This document shows positions 8,426 through 16,301 of a stretch of 45,808 bases of DNA, piece after piece. The notes under the pieces were generated by a model, which worked only from the letters and a program-made list of their open reading frames with translations, was not told the origin of the DNA and made no database searches. How positions within the stretch are numbered: position 1 is the stretch's first letter; every line of letters starts with the position of its first letter. The position numbers were made by a program, and so were the translations under genes. Origin of the DNA: Mastigocoleus sp. MO_188.B34 (GTDB taxonomy: Bacteria; Cyanobacteriota; Cyanobacteriia; Cyanobacteriales; Nostocaceae); contig NZ_JASJDK010000024.1 in assembly GCF_030065675.1 (NCBI RefSeq), positions 1 to 45,808 of the forward strand, given 5' to 3'.

Positions 8426-8595
8426 ATCACAGATGCGTCTTTAGCAATACGGTATTAAATAATATATGTGTATATTTAGTTTAACCTGCATGCCGCTAGT
8501 TTTAAAAGTTAAGTCTGTGTTTTGTTTTGAGAGTAATTATGACCTATGAGTTTCTATTTTTCGGGAGTTAGAAGAAATGCTACTCAGGGGTAAAA

Positions 8596-8721
8596 GTTTG
8601 CATTAATCAAACAAATGGTTTACGCCAATGTGATGATGATGGATGAATATTTACCAGGAATTATGACAGTAATTGAAGGGGAAGTGGAAGTAAAAGAAGC
8701 AATTTCTCTAATTGAAGCTTA
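8596..8721 (+). pseudogene. C-terminal tail of an unidentified gene
   Basis: An open frame after an in-frame TAA reads KFALIKQMVYANVMMMDEYL, then PGIMTVIEGEVEVKEAISLI and ends EA-stop. It has protein-like periodicity and codon use and looks like the last 40 residues of a conserved protein. The upstream part (8500-8595) has stops in all frames. I do not recognise the parent family. Confidence 0.35.
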
Positions 8722-8759
8722 AGATTTTTCATAACTTACTACTTGTTTAGTGCAAGACA

Positions 8760-9797
8760 TCACTCTTCATTAAAAGCCGTATACTTACCCCCTAATCCTT
8801 CAACAATCGTGCGGGTATTAGTAATTAGCATTTTTTGATAAGTTTCAGCTCCCGAACCTTCTTCACCCAAACCATCTGTATATAGTTTGCGGTCAGATAC
8901 TGTTACGTTAGCCTCTTTTGCTAATCTCTCAATTAGCCTAGAATTGCTTGCATTTTCAGCAAAAACAGTTGGTACTCCCTTTTTTCTGATTTTTTTAACT
9001 AGCTCGCCAATTTTCGCTGCAGTAGGCTGCTCTTCGCTACTCAAACCCTCCAAAGCCCCTTCAAACTTTAAACCGTAAGCATTGACGTAATAACCTAATG
9101 CACTGTGGATTGTAACTAATTCCCGTTGGTTCTCTGGAATAGTCGCAACTTGAGACTTAATCCAACTATCTATTTGTTTGAGTTCATTAGTTATTTTTTC
9201 AGCATTGCTAGCATATAACTGGATATTTCCTGGAGAGACTTTTCCTAATTTATTTTTAACTACTTCTACCATGCGAATACCATTTTGAGCATCATGCCAT
9301 ACGTGAGGATCTGGAGTTGCTTCTTCTGTGTGTTTTTCTCCTTCATGCTCATGTCCATGGTTATGGTCGCCAGCTTCCCCCATAATAGGTTTACTTACAG
9401 CTACCTCATGTACTGCAAATTTTGGTGCTTGATTTTTGCTGGCTTCTAGTAACTTGATAATGCTAGGTTCAAAACCATATCCACCGTACAAAATCAAATC
9501 TGCAGTTGCGATCGCTTTACGGTCTTCTGGTTTTGGTTGGTAAACATGGGGATCTTGACCTGCACCTATCAAGCATTTGAGGTCAATTGTTTTGGCTGCG
9601 ACTTGCTTTGTTAAATCGCACAACACATTTGTAGTTGCGATCGCAAAGGGACGATTTTTGATTGATGAATTGTTATTGGTAGTAACAGCGCTTCCGTCGT
9701 TGTTCTCTACATTGGGTTCTGGGATTGTATTGCAGCTAAATAAACTTGTTGTTACGGCTAACAATGTAATTACTTGAAGTTGTAGTTTTTTAAACAT
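8760..9797 (-). CDS. znuA: Zinc ABC transporter substrate-binding lipoprotein
   Basis: A 345-residue cluster 9/A-I solute-binding protein. Lipoprotein signal: KK then a hydrophobic core and LFSC, lipidated Cys about 22. Metal ligands by alignment are H84 (DPHVYQP), H165 (DPHVWHD), H231 (TIHSALGYY) and D308 (YTDGLG). The third ligand is His as in ZnuA, whereas manganese proteins (PsaA/MntC) have Glu there. A His/Glu-rich loop (DHNHGHEHEGEKH, 144-156) typical of zinc proteins lies between the first two ligands. It is divergent from znuCB, and a perfect Zur operator lies in the 59-base gap. Role: periplasmic capture of Zn2+ for ZnuBC. Manganese binding is the alternative but fits less well. Confidence 0.88.
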   Translation of the reverse strand: MFKKLQLQVITLLAVTTSLFSCNTIPEPNVENNDGSAVTTNNNSSIKNRPFAIATTNVLCDLTKQVAAKTIDLKCLIGAGQDPHVYQPKPEDRKAIATADLILYGGYGFEPSIIKLLEASKNQAPKFAVHEVAVSKPIMGEAGDHNHGHEHEGEKHTEEATPDPHVWHDAQNGIRMVEVVKNKLGKVSPGNIQLYASNAEKITNELKQIDSWIKSQVATIPENQRELVTIHSALGYYVNAYGLKFEGALEGLSSEEQPTAAKIGELVKKIRKKGVPTVFAENASNSRLIERLAKEANVTVSDRKLYTDGLGEEGSGAETYQKMLITNTRTIVEGLGGKYTAFNEE

Positions 9798-9822
9798 TAT
9801 AGTAACGGTATAATGATTAGGA

Positions 9823-9837
9823 TGATAATTATTATCA
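9823..9837. promoter_or_regulatory. Zur box (TGATAAT-T-ATTATCA)
   Basis: A perfect 7-1-7 palindrome TGATAATTATTATCA lies in the short gap between znuA and znuC. It matches the cyanobacterial Zur consensus (TGATAATnATTATCA) as I remember it. It can repress both divergent transcripts when zinc is plentiful. This site is the strongest argument that the transporter is for zinc. Confidence 0.85.
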
Positions 9838-9856
9838 TAATCGTATAGGAGATATC

Positions 9857-10591
9857 GTGTTAGAGGTAGAGCATTTAGACGTGAATTACCGAGGTGCTAT
9901 TGCCCTTGAGAATATATGCTTTCGGGCTTTACCGGGACAAATGATGGGGGTAATTGGACCCAACGGCGCAGGGAAAAGTACCTTAGTAAAAGCAATTTTA
10001 GGTTTGATCCCATCCGCGCGCGGACTCGTAACATTTCGTGAGCGTAGTCTAAAGAAACAATTAAATTCAGTTGCTTACATACCACAAAGAACGCAAATTG
10101 ACTGGGACTACCCAATTACAGTTTGGAATGTAGTGATGATGGCGCGCACCAGACATACGGGATGGTTTCGCAAACCCAGTCGCCAATCAAAAGAAATTGT
10201 GAAATCTGCATTGGCACGAGTTGGAATGTTGGATTTTTGCTCCCGTCAAATCGGTGAATTATCCGGGGGACAACAACAGCGAGTATTTCTTGCTCGAGCC
10301 TTAGCACAGCAAGCAGACTTATTTTTTTTTGATGAACCCTTTGTTGGTATAGATCGAAAAACAGAAGCAATCATGTTTGATGTTTTTCGTGAACTCAAAC
10401 AAGATGGCAAAATTTTGATTTTGGTTACCCACGATCTAGGTGCGACCTTAAAAAAATGTGATTCTTTGCTCTTATTGAAGCGACAGATCATTGCTAATGG
10501 TTCTTTTAAGGAAGTAATTACAGCAGATAACCTGCAACGTGCTTACGGCGATAATATTTTATTGTTTGAGCGAGAAGAGATGGCATGTTAA
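9857..10591 (+). CDS. znuC: Zinc ABC transporter ATP-binding protein
   Basis: A 244-residue ABC ATPase: Walker A GPNGAGKST (34-42), Q-loop near Q77, signature LSGGQQQR (135-142), Walker B LFFFDEP (155-161) and the switch histidine in LVTHD. The start is GTG at 9857, supported by TAGGAG six to seven bases upstream. It overlaps the permease gene by 7 bases, so the two are translationally coupled. It powers zinc import through ZnuB and is probably repressed by Zur from the box just upstream. Confidence 0.9.
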   Translation: MLEVEHLDVNYRGAIALENICFRALPGQMMGVIGPNGAGKSTLVKAILGLIPSARGLVTFRERSLKKQLNSVAYIPQRTQIDWDYPITVWNVVMMARTRHTGWFRKPSRQSKEIVKSALARVGMLDFCSRQIGELSGGQQQRVFLARALAQQADLFFFDEPFVGIDRKTEAIMFDVFRELKQDGKILILVTHDLGATLKKCDSLLLLKRQIIANGSFKEVITADNLQRAYGDNILLFEREEMAC

Positions 10592-11457
10592 ATTTATTAC
10601 TGGAACCTCTGAGTTTTGGGTTTATGCGAGATGCCCTTGCAGTAGCGGTTTTACTGGGAATTCTTTGTTCGGTTGTTGGTTCCTATTTAATCGTGCAACG
10701 CCAGGGATTATTGGGAGATGTAATTGCTCATGCGGTCTTACCGGGACTTGCGATCGCTTTATTTTTGGGTATAGATATCTACCTAGGTGCTTTTATCTCC
10801 GGGACTTTTAGTACATTTGTAATTGCTTGGATTGAATCCAAATCTCGGGTCAAAGTCGATGCAGCAATGGCGTTAGTATTTTCCGGTTTTTTAGCATTGG
10901 GTATCATGCTTATCAGCGTACTCAAAAGCAAAGTTGACTTACATGATTTTTTATTTGGCGATATTTTAGGTGTTACAGCTAGTGATGTTTGGCACACTTT
11001 AATAATTACAGTTGTGACCTTATTTTTAGTAAAAATTTGTTATAAAGAATTACTATTTTATACTTTTGATCGATTGGGCGCTCAAGCCAGTGGATTACCA
11101 GTAAATTTAATTCATTTTGGTTTAACAGCAGCAGTAACTTTAACTATTATTGCTAGCATGAAAGCAGTGGGAGTAGTTTTAGTGATTTCCTTGCTTATTG
11201 GACCAGGGATTACTGCTTATCTATTAGTTAAAGAGTTGCATCATATGATGATTCTAGGTTCGGTAGTAGGTACCATTGGCAGTGTCAGTGGATTGTACAT
11301 TAGTTACTACCAAAATGTACCATCAGGTGCATCAATTGTACTGGTAATTTGCGGATTGTTTTTATTGGCATTATTATTTAGTCCTTCCCAAGGAATATTG
11401 ACTCGATCTAGAGGAATCGCCAATCGTTCGGCAAAGGTATTACGACAATTGAAATAA
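10585..11457 (+). CDS. znuB: Zinc ABC transporter permease (ABC-3 family)
   Basis: A 290-residue membrane protein with about eight hydrophobic helices and the ABC-3 family features: RQGLLGDVIAHAVLPGLAIA near residues 40-60 and VISLLIGPGITAYLL toward the C-terminus. The ATG overlaps the end of znuC (ATGGCATGTTAA). Length is normal. It forms the transmembrane channel for zinc uptake with ZnuC and the lipoprotein ZnuA. Confidence 0.9.
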   Translation: MLNLLLEPLSFGFMRDALAVAVLLGILCSVVGSYLIVQRQGLLGDVIAHAVLPGLAIALFLGIDIYLGAFISGTFSTFVIAWIESKSRVKVDAAMALVFSGFLALGIMLISVLKSKVDLHDFLFGDILGVTASDVWHTLIITVVTLFLVKICYKELLFYTFDRLGAQASGLPVNLIHFGLTAAVTLTIIASMKAVGVVLVISLLIGPGITAYLLVKELHHMMILGSVVGTIGSVSGLYISYYQNVPSGASIVLVICGLFLLALLFSPSQGILTRSRGIANRSAKVLRQLK

Positions 11458-11555
11458 GTGGGTAAGGTAATTACAGTATCAATCGCCAATCCCCAATACG
11501 TAAGTTAAGCTGGAGTATTAAACAAAACTTTTTTTACTTCAATTTACTTATAATC

Positions 11556-11981
11556 ATGTACAAGTTAATATCTGTAACTTTAATTGCAACCACTTTATTT
11601 GTTGGGATAGTAAAAAACGCCCAGCCAGTTTCTGCTGGTACTTGTGCTTCCAAATGTGGTCCCCGTCCAATTCAATTTACCCCAGGACAAAGAGTTAGAT
11701 TAGTAGTAGTAAATAAAACTCCCAGGTCAATCCACCTAGAAAAAACCCACGGAAATAAACCAATTTCTTTGCAACCCGGACAGAAATTACAAATAGAACA
11801 GGGAGATGGAACCGAACCAAATATCTCCCTAGTATTCTGGGATGAAACGGGATTAGCCTTGAAAGCAAATATAGTCAAACCAAATTTCGCAACACTGCAA
11901 GTAGAACTACATCCGGAATGGCGTCACAAAGGTGATAGCGCAGTTTACCTCGATGATGATGGGCAGGTAAAAATATTGTAG
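11556..11981 (+). CDS. Exported small protein of unknown function
   Basis: A 141-residue protein with a clear signal peptide (MYKLISVTLIATTLFVGIVK... ending around PVSA-GTC). The mature part begins CASKCGPRP and continues as a beta-rich domain (FTPGQRVRLVVVNKTPRSIH; ISLQPGQKLQIE; ISLVFWDE). The two cysteines close to the new N-terminus could form a disulfide. It sits 98 bases after znuB on the same strand, but no Zur box or shared terminator was seen, so co-regulation is uncertain. I think homologues exist in other cyanobacteria but know no function. Confidence 0.7.
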   Translation: MYKLISVTLIATTLFVGIVKNAQPVSAGTCASKCGPRPIQFTPGQRVRLVVVNKTPRSIHLEKTHGNKPISLQPGQKLQIEQGDGTEPNISLVFWDETGLALKANIVKPNFATLQVELHPEWRHKGDSAVYLDDDGQVKIL

Positions 11982-12037
11982 TTCTCCTTCTGGACAAGGT
12001 TAGGACTCACAAGTGTGGAAGTCTGATAAATGAATAA

Positions 12038-12057
12038 AGGTACACCGAAGTGTACCT
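12038..12057. terminator. Hairpin between convergent genes, possible terminator
   Basis: AGGTACAC-CGAA-GTGTACCT is an 8-bp perfect stem with a tetraloop. It lies between the ends of the exported-protein gene (plus) and the GMC oxidoreductase gene (minus), where a bidirectional terminator is expected. No T-run follows, so it may instead be a dispersed repeat. Confidence 0.4.
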
Positions 12058-12134
12058 CTACAGATTACCAATTATGATGTGAATATTGATGTGAATATTA
12101 TTGAGAAATCCCCGATCGCTTCACAAAGTAATTT

Positions 12135-13925
12135 TTAGACTATTTCTTTTTTAAGACGATCTGCTAATCTAATCGCTAATGCAGCCAAGGTTAAGCTTGG
12201 ATTCGCAGCAGGAGATGTGGGGAAAACAGATAGATCGCAAGCATACAAGTTTTCATATGCATGGAATTTCAAGTTGGGATCGACCACGCTAGTTGTGGGG
12301 TCTTCACCCAAACGTAATGTTCCCACTTCGTGAGAAACACCACCCAAATCAGCTTGCTTAAGGTCTAAAGTTTCGTTTGCTAATGGAATACCACCCAACC
12401 AGTTAATGATATTGTTCTTCAGATCGTTGATCTCATTCCATAGCTCTGGTGAGACTTCATTGGGTTCCATCTGAACCACTGGTTTCACTACGGATGCTCC
12501 ATCCTGAGTGATGTTATTAGTTTCTACTAAAGGTGCATTCAGTAAAAATACAATTTCGCACAGCATGGAATTACCCAGCATTTTCACATGCTCTGCTAGC
12601 AAGTCATCATCTACATATCGCCCTTGGTTCAAATCCGAACCTAGTTCCAACACCATGTTGTAGGAATGTTCTTCAGAGCTATCATTAGCATTTTTATGCT
12701 GAGAAAGGAGCTTACTGCTATCTAGTGCAGTGTAGTAGGGGGACTCCAAAGGTATAGCAAAGTGTGTAAAGAAAATTGGGTGGTCTGTAATTCCTACACC
12801 AATTTTCTCCGATGAATTATCTAATTCGCTAAGTAGAGCTAATTTCGCACTTTCAACTGTTCCTGCGCAAAGAACAACAACTTTTCCTTTATAAGTACGA
12901 TGCTTATTGGCAATCAAATCATAAGCAGTGACTCCAGAAATTCGACCTTCTGTTTTTTCCAACTTCACAACCGCATGGTTGAGATTCACCGTCAGATTTT
13001 GATTTCCTTTGGGGGAATTAGTGAGGCGAGATTCCATCAACAAATCTGCTGTAGAGAACATACCCACGGGTATAGTTCCTAAATTACCGTTGTTATATTG
13101 AACCGCAACAGGTGCATCGAAGTGATTATAATCCGGTAAAAAGTTTCGGATCTCGCGTTTTACCAATTGATGATAAGGAGATGGTGGTTGTGGGGATCGG
13201 TTCATTAAATCCTCTGCCCGCTGATAGCCACTATCTTCAAGGTACCACTTGATTTCTTGGGGCCATGACTCCATTTCATAATTTTGCATTCTGGGGATCA
13301 ATCCTCCCCAAAATATGGAACGACCACCTAGGTTAAAGCCTTGGGCTCCGTTGTAATTTGATTCTGGAGCATTGATGTAATTAGGAATTTGAAACTCATC
13401 CCATAGACCCCAAACATGCTTATCAAACTGTCCGATTTGATGTTGACGAGGCAAATTAGCAATATGGGTCGGGAAAAGATAACTACCTGCTTCTAACAGC
13501 AAAACATCCAAATCTAGGTCTGAAAGTTGATCGGCTAAAATACCTCCTCCCATTCCCGATCCAACTACTATGACGTCGTATAACTTCTCTTCATCTAAAT
13601 TGGGTTGAAAGAACATCTGTTGGACAGAAGAATTTTCAACGCGCACCTCTTGCATTGGTGGAAATTGAATGGCGGGTGCTGCATGGGAATAAACTTCTCC
13701 TTGACCTGGTTGCAAAAACAAGTTATCGCCAAACATCCAGTAGAAGTTCTCTAAAATGAATTTGAAATTAAACCCATGGGCAAAATCTGCATGGGATAAT
13801 TCAAATTGCCAACCATCATCAATGTATTTGCCTGCAATGTTGTTGTCCCAACCTGTGACATCAGTTCGTAGGGAAATCTTCAAATCGGGACGAAAATCAA
13901 TTGTATTAAACCGGATCGTAAACAT
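12135..13925 (-). CDS. GMC-type FAD oxidoreductase with extra N-terminal domain
   Basis: A 596-residue protein. The flavin-binding motif VVGSGMGGGILADQL is at about 120-134, with the strand VLLLEAG after it. The C-terminal GMC signature includes GVSHEVGTLRLG (catalytic His about 532) and PAANPSLTLA (Asn about 575). This is a flavoprotein oxidising alcohol or sugar-like substrates. Unusually, the flavin motif is preceded by about 110 residues with a beta-rich, tryptophan-containing domain (ISLRTDVTGWDNNIAGKYID, then WQFELSHADF). That domain resembles a carbohydrate-binding or starch-binding-like module, which is inference only. No signal peptide is present. The substrate is unknown. Confidence 0.8.
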   Translation of the reverse strand: MFTIRFNTIDFRPDLKISLRTDVTGWDNNIAGKYIDDGWQFELSHADFAHGFNFKFILENFYWMFGDNLFLQPGQGEVYSHAAPAIQFPPMQEVRVENSSVQQMFFQPNLDEEKLYDVIVVGSGMGGGILADQLSDLDLDVLLLEAGSYLFPTHIANLPRQHQIGQFDKHVWGLWDEFQIPNYINAPESNYNGAQGFNLGGRSIFWGGLIPRMQNYEMESWPQEIKWYLEDSGYQRAEDLMNRSPQPPSPYHQLVKREIRNFLPDYNHFDAPVAVQYNNGNLGTIPVGMFSTADLLMESRLTNSPKGNQNLTVNLNHAVVKLEKTEGRISGVTAYDLIANKHRTYKGKVVVLCAGTVESAKLALLSELDNSSEKIGVGITDHPIFFTHFAIPLESPYYTALDSSKLLSQHKNANDSSEEHSYNMVLELGSDLNQGRYVDDDLLAEHVKMLGNSMLCEIVFLLNAPLVETNNITQDGASVVKPVVQMEPNEVSPELWNEINDLKNNIINWLGGIPLANETLDLKQADLGGVSHEVGTLRLGEDPTTSVVDPNLKFHAYENLYACDLSVFPTSPAANPSLTLAALAIRLADRLKKEIV

Positions 13926-14167
13926 TATATAAGGGCGGTGTAACTTGTTCTGTATTGTCGTTATCCTTCACAACTGTAGTTGTTATCATTTACAACACTT
14001 GAAATACAACCGCCTTCAAGACTAATTTAAGTTAAGTTTGCAGAAAATTTAAGAATGACGCTTTTATTAGTCACTTCATTAAGATTTGAAGTTTTTTTTT
14101 ATCATGAATTTTTGTTATATGAATTTAGTGCTAAAAATCTTTTTAATCTTCTATTGTATCTCATAAA

Positions 14168-14312
14168 TATAGCGGTTTCCACTTGAATAAAATACATTTC
14201 GTATTTCCAAACGTAGAGACGCGTTCATCGGAGATGCTTCTCAATTACCCTGCGGGGTGCTGCGCGAACGCGTCTCTACAAAGCGTACTGCACTCAACCG
14301 AGAACCGCTATA
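14168..14312. repeat. MITE-like nested inverted-repeat element
   Basis: Outer ends TATAGCGGTTTCC (14168-14180) and AGAACCGCTATA (14301-14312) are inverted repeats. Inside are exact 14-base arms GTAGAGACGCGTTC (14213-14226) and GAACGCGTCTCTAC (14266-14279). The element is about 145 bases long and non-coding, so the 60-codon ORF across it is spurious. Elements of this look are widespread in Nostocales. The rest of 13926-14423 contains no gene. Confidence 0.7.
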
Positions 14313-14423
14313 AATTTACATCTGGTCTTCAGTTAAAATTTCAGTTACATAAGCTGAATTCGTAGTTATTCATAAGCTATGCTTTTGATTGATGGTTAGA
14401 GCAGATAAGACTTAGATTGAGTT

Positions 14424-15098
14424 TTAACGTTGAATTTTTAACATTTGATTGCCGCCTTTTTGAAATTCGTAGCTAACATTTTGTACTTCCACTTGAAAAC
14501 CTCGCTCAGAAAATTCTTGGATAATTGGATCAATGTACGGGGATCGTTCGCAATCAAGCTTAACTAAAGGAAAAATACGAATTTCTGGAGATATCCTCAT
14601 CAGTTCATAGATAGATGATATGTGAAACTCAAGGGATAAATGTTCGGAGTAAAGGAAGAGTAAATGAGAACATAAACATAACTCAAAGTGATTGTCAGGA
14701 AAGCCTAAAGTTGGTAAAGATAGGGGTAAATAGCGTTGCGCTGAATCATCTGCTTGATAATCCGACAAAAATTTTTCCATTGCAGCAAGACGAGCGTAAC
14801 CTAGTTCATCTGCATTGCAGAATTTTTCCCACACGTAGCGATCGTGGTTTTGCTTGACTTGAGAAATTATCGGTTCGTAATTTGCTTGAATCCTTTCCTT
14901 TATCTGTACCGCAGAAAACTTATAAATTGGATCGATGGAAATCACAGAATGTCCTAATGCTGTCATTTCAAAATTAAAACTGGCTGGACCATCACCACAA
15001 CCCAAAATTTTTTTGTTCAAGTCCATTTCATTCATATTGAACATTGACTTGTATTCTTCAAGGGATCTTCCCCAGGGGATGACTTCATCAAGTTTCAT
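14424..15098 (-). CDS. SAM-dependent methyltransferase-like protein
   Basis: A 224-residue soluble protein. The segment ILGCGDGPASFNFEMTALGH then VISIDPIY resembles motif I and the acidic end of strand 2 in class I SAM methyltransferases (GxGxG-like, with D binding the ribose). LPTLGFPDNHFELCLCSHLL resembles the strand-4 region. The end of the fold is short and charged. Length is normal for a minimal Rossmann methyltransferase. It is transcribed in the same direction as the aminotransferase gene upstream, with 128 bases between. The substrate cannot be told. Confidence 0.65.
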   Translation of the reverse strand: MKLDEVIPWGRSLEEYKSMFNMNEMDLNKKILGCGDGPASFNFEMTALGHSVISIDPIYKFSAVQIKERIQANYEPIISQVKQNHDRYVWEKFCNADELGYARLAAMEKFLSDYQADDSAQRYLPLSLPTLGFPDNHFELCLCSHLLFLYSEHLSLEFHISSIYELMRISPEIRIFPLVKLDCERSPYIDPIIQEFSERGFQVEVQNVSYEFQKGGNQMLKIQR

Positions 15099-15110
15099 AA
15101 CCTTAAAATC

Positions 15111-15142
15111 TAGAATCTTAAAACTTTAGAATCTTAAAACTT
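15111..15142. repeat. Exact 16-bp tandem duplication
   Basis: TAGAATCTTAAAACTT occurs twice back to back (15111-15126 and 15127-15142), just upstream of the methyltransferase start. Confidence 0.8.
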
Positions 15143-15226
15143 GACATATGTACGGTGAATTATTCATACTAAATTACTCTCCTCAGTAATCTTACGTTAA
15201 AAAGCAAACAACTCACCAATAATGGG

Positions 15227-16207
15227 TTAGTGATGTAGTTGAACTTTGGTAATCCAATGAGAATACTTTGGATCTCGATCCTCCATTACGGCTTTTAGGC
15301 GTTCGCGTAACATTTTAGTCATCGGACGTCGATTGGGAAAAGAGTAATTTTCAATACTCAAGATAGAACTAATCTGTGCCGCTGTTCCACAAAGAAAAGC
15401 TTCATCAGCAATGAATAACTCTGATTTATCTATTGGTCTTTCTCGGACTGAAATACCTAAATTTGAGGCGATAGTAATGATACTATCTCGGGTTATACCT
15501 TCTAGAATATCTTGGTCAAAGCTAGGGGTAATCAACTCACCATTTCTCACCAGAAACAAATTCATCCCTGAAGCCTCACTGACTTTTCCTTGGGAGTTCA
15601 TCATGATAGCCTCATCAAACCCTGAGTTAACAGCTTCTGTTTTAGCTAGTGCGGAAGCAATATAGGATGCACTTAATTTTCCTCGGAGTGGTTGACTTCT
15701 GTCTTCCTGACGACACCAAGAACTAATCCGACAGCGTACTTCAGGTGCAAATAAGTTATCACCCACGGATAAACCATAAATCAGAAAATCTTTCTCTATT
15801 TTATGAAGTCGAGGAGCTATTCCCAAACCAGAAGTGTAGATCAGGGGTCGCAAATAAAAAGGACAATTTGGTTGATTAAGATAGACAAACTCGAGCAGAG
15901 TGGATTTGATAAAATCTGAGGTGATGGAGTATCCAAGGAATTTAGCGCTGTTACTTAACCTTTGACAGTGAGCATCTAAGCGAAACAATAAAATCTGATT
16001 AGAAATACTTGACGAAGGTAAACCTCTTATTCCCCCTAAGACTGCTGTACCGTAATGTAGAGCGTGAGTTGCGATAGAGATTTGAGCTTGTTCGAAAGGC
16101 AAAAAGCTCCCTTGCAAATAAGCTTGTGAGAGAAAAGAGGGAGTAGATTTTTCTCCAGCTTGAGCTGTTTGCTCTGTTGCAGTAGTATTCATTTTTTTAT
16201 TGTTCAA
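15227..16207 (-). CDS. ilvE: Branched-chain amino acid aminotransferase (class IV)
   Basis: A 326-residue fold-type IV PLP enzyme. Recognisable stretches are SQAYLQGSFLPFEQAQISIA, HALHYGTAVLGGIRG, the likely PLP lysine in RGKLSASYIAS, DEAIMMNSQGKVSEASGMNL and the C-terminal GTAAQISSI phosphate loop. It interconverts Leu, Ile and Val with their 2-oxo acids using glutamate. A second ATG five codons in is equally possible as start. It is divergent from a TrmB-type regulator, which may control it. Related class IV enzymes (D-amino-acid transaminase, aminodeoxychorismate lyase) are shorter or lack GTAAQI. The organism may have other copies, so a specialised role is possible. Confidence 0.82.
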   Translation of the reverse strand: MNNKKMNTTATEQTAQAGEKSTPSFLSQAYLQGSFLPFEQAQISIATHALHYGTAVLGGIRGLPSSSISNQILLFRLDAHCQRLSNSAKFLGYSITSDFIKSTLLEFVYLNQPNCPFYLRPLIYTSGLGIAPRLHKIEKDFLIYGLSVGDNLFAPEVRCRISSWCRQEDRSQPLRGKLSASYIASALAKTEAVNSGFDEAIMMNSQGKVSEASGMNLFLVRNGELITPSFDQDILEGITRDSIITIASNLGISVRERPIDKSELFIADEAFLCGTAAQISSILSIENYSFPNRRPMTKMLRERLKAVMEDRDPKYSHWITKVQLHH

Positions 16208-16253
16208 TTTTTAATTTTCAATATTTTTGTTTAATTCGATCTGCTTGCAAATA

Positions 16254-16266
16254 GTTCACCATGAAC
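16254..16266. promoter_or_regulatory. Small palindrome GTTCA-CCA-TGAAC
   Basis: A 5-3-5 palindrome in the divergent ilvE/TrmB intergenic region, 9 bases upstream of a larger palindrome. It is a possible second operator half. Evidence is sequence symmetry only. Confidence 0.3.
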
Positions 16267-16275
16267 ATTAAAATA

Positions 16276-16295
16276 ACACCACTGATTAGTGGTGT
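16276..16295. promoter_or_regulatory. Palindrome next to TrmB start, candidate operator
   Basis: ACACCACT-GATT-AGTGGTGT is a perfect 8-base inverted repeat with a 4-base spacer, ending 6 bases before the ATG of the regulator gene. A symmetric site in a divergent gap next to a regulator gene is the usual place for an autoregulatory operator. It could instead be an RNA hairpin masking the start. Confidence 0.5.
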
Positions 16296-16301
16296 CAATA
16301 A

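Noticed and set aside
8247-8484. Overlapping plus-strand ORFs over the GC-rich repeat
   Set aside because: They are open only because the GC-rich repeat lacks stops. The opposite strand carries the IS1 remnant.
8760-9797. Assignment as manganese-binding MntC
   Set aside because: The third metal ligand is His rather than Glu, a His-rich loop is present and a Zur box adjoins.
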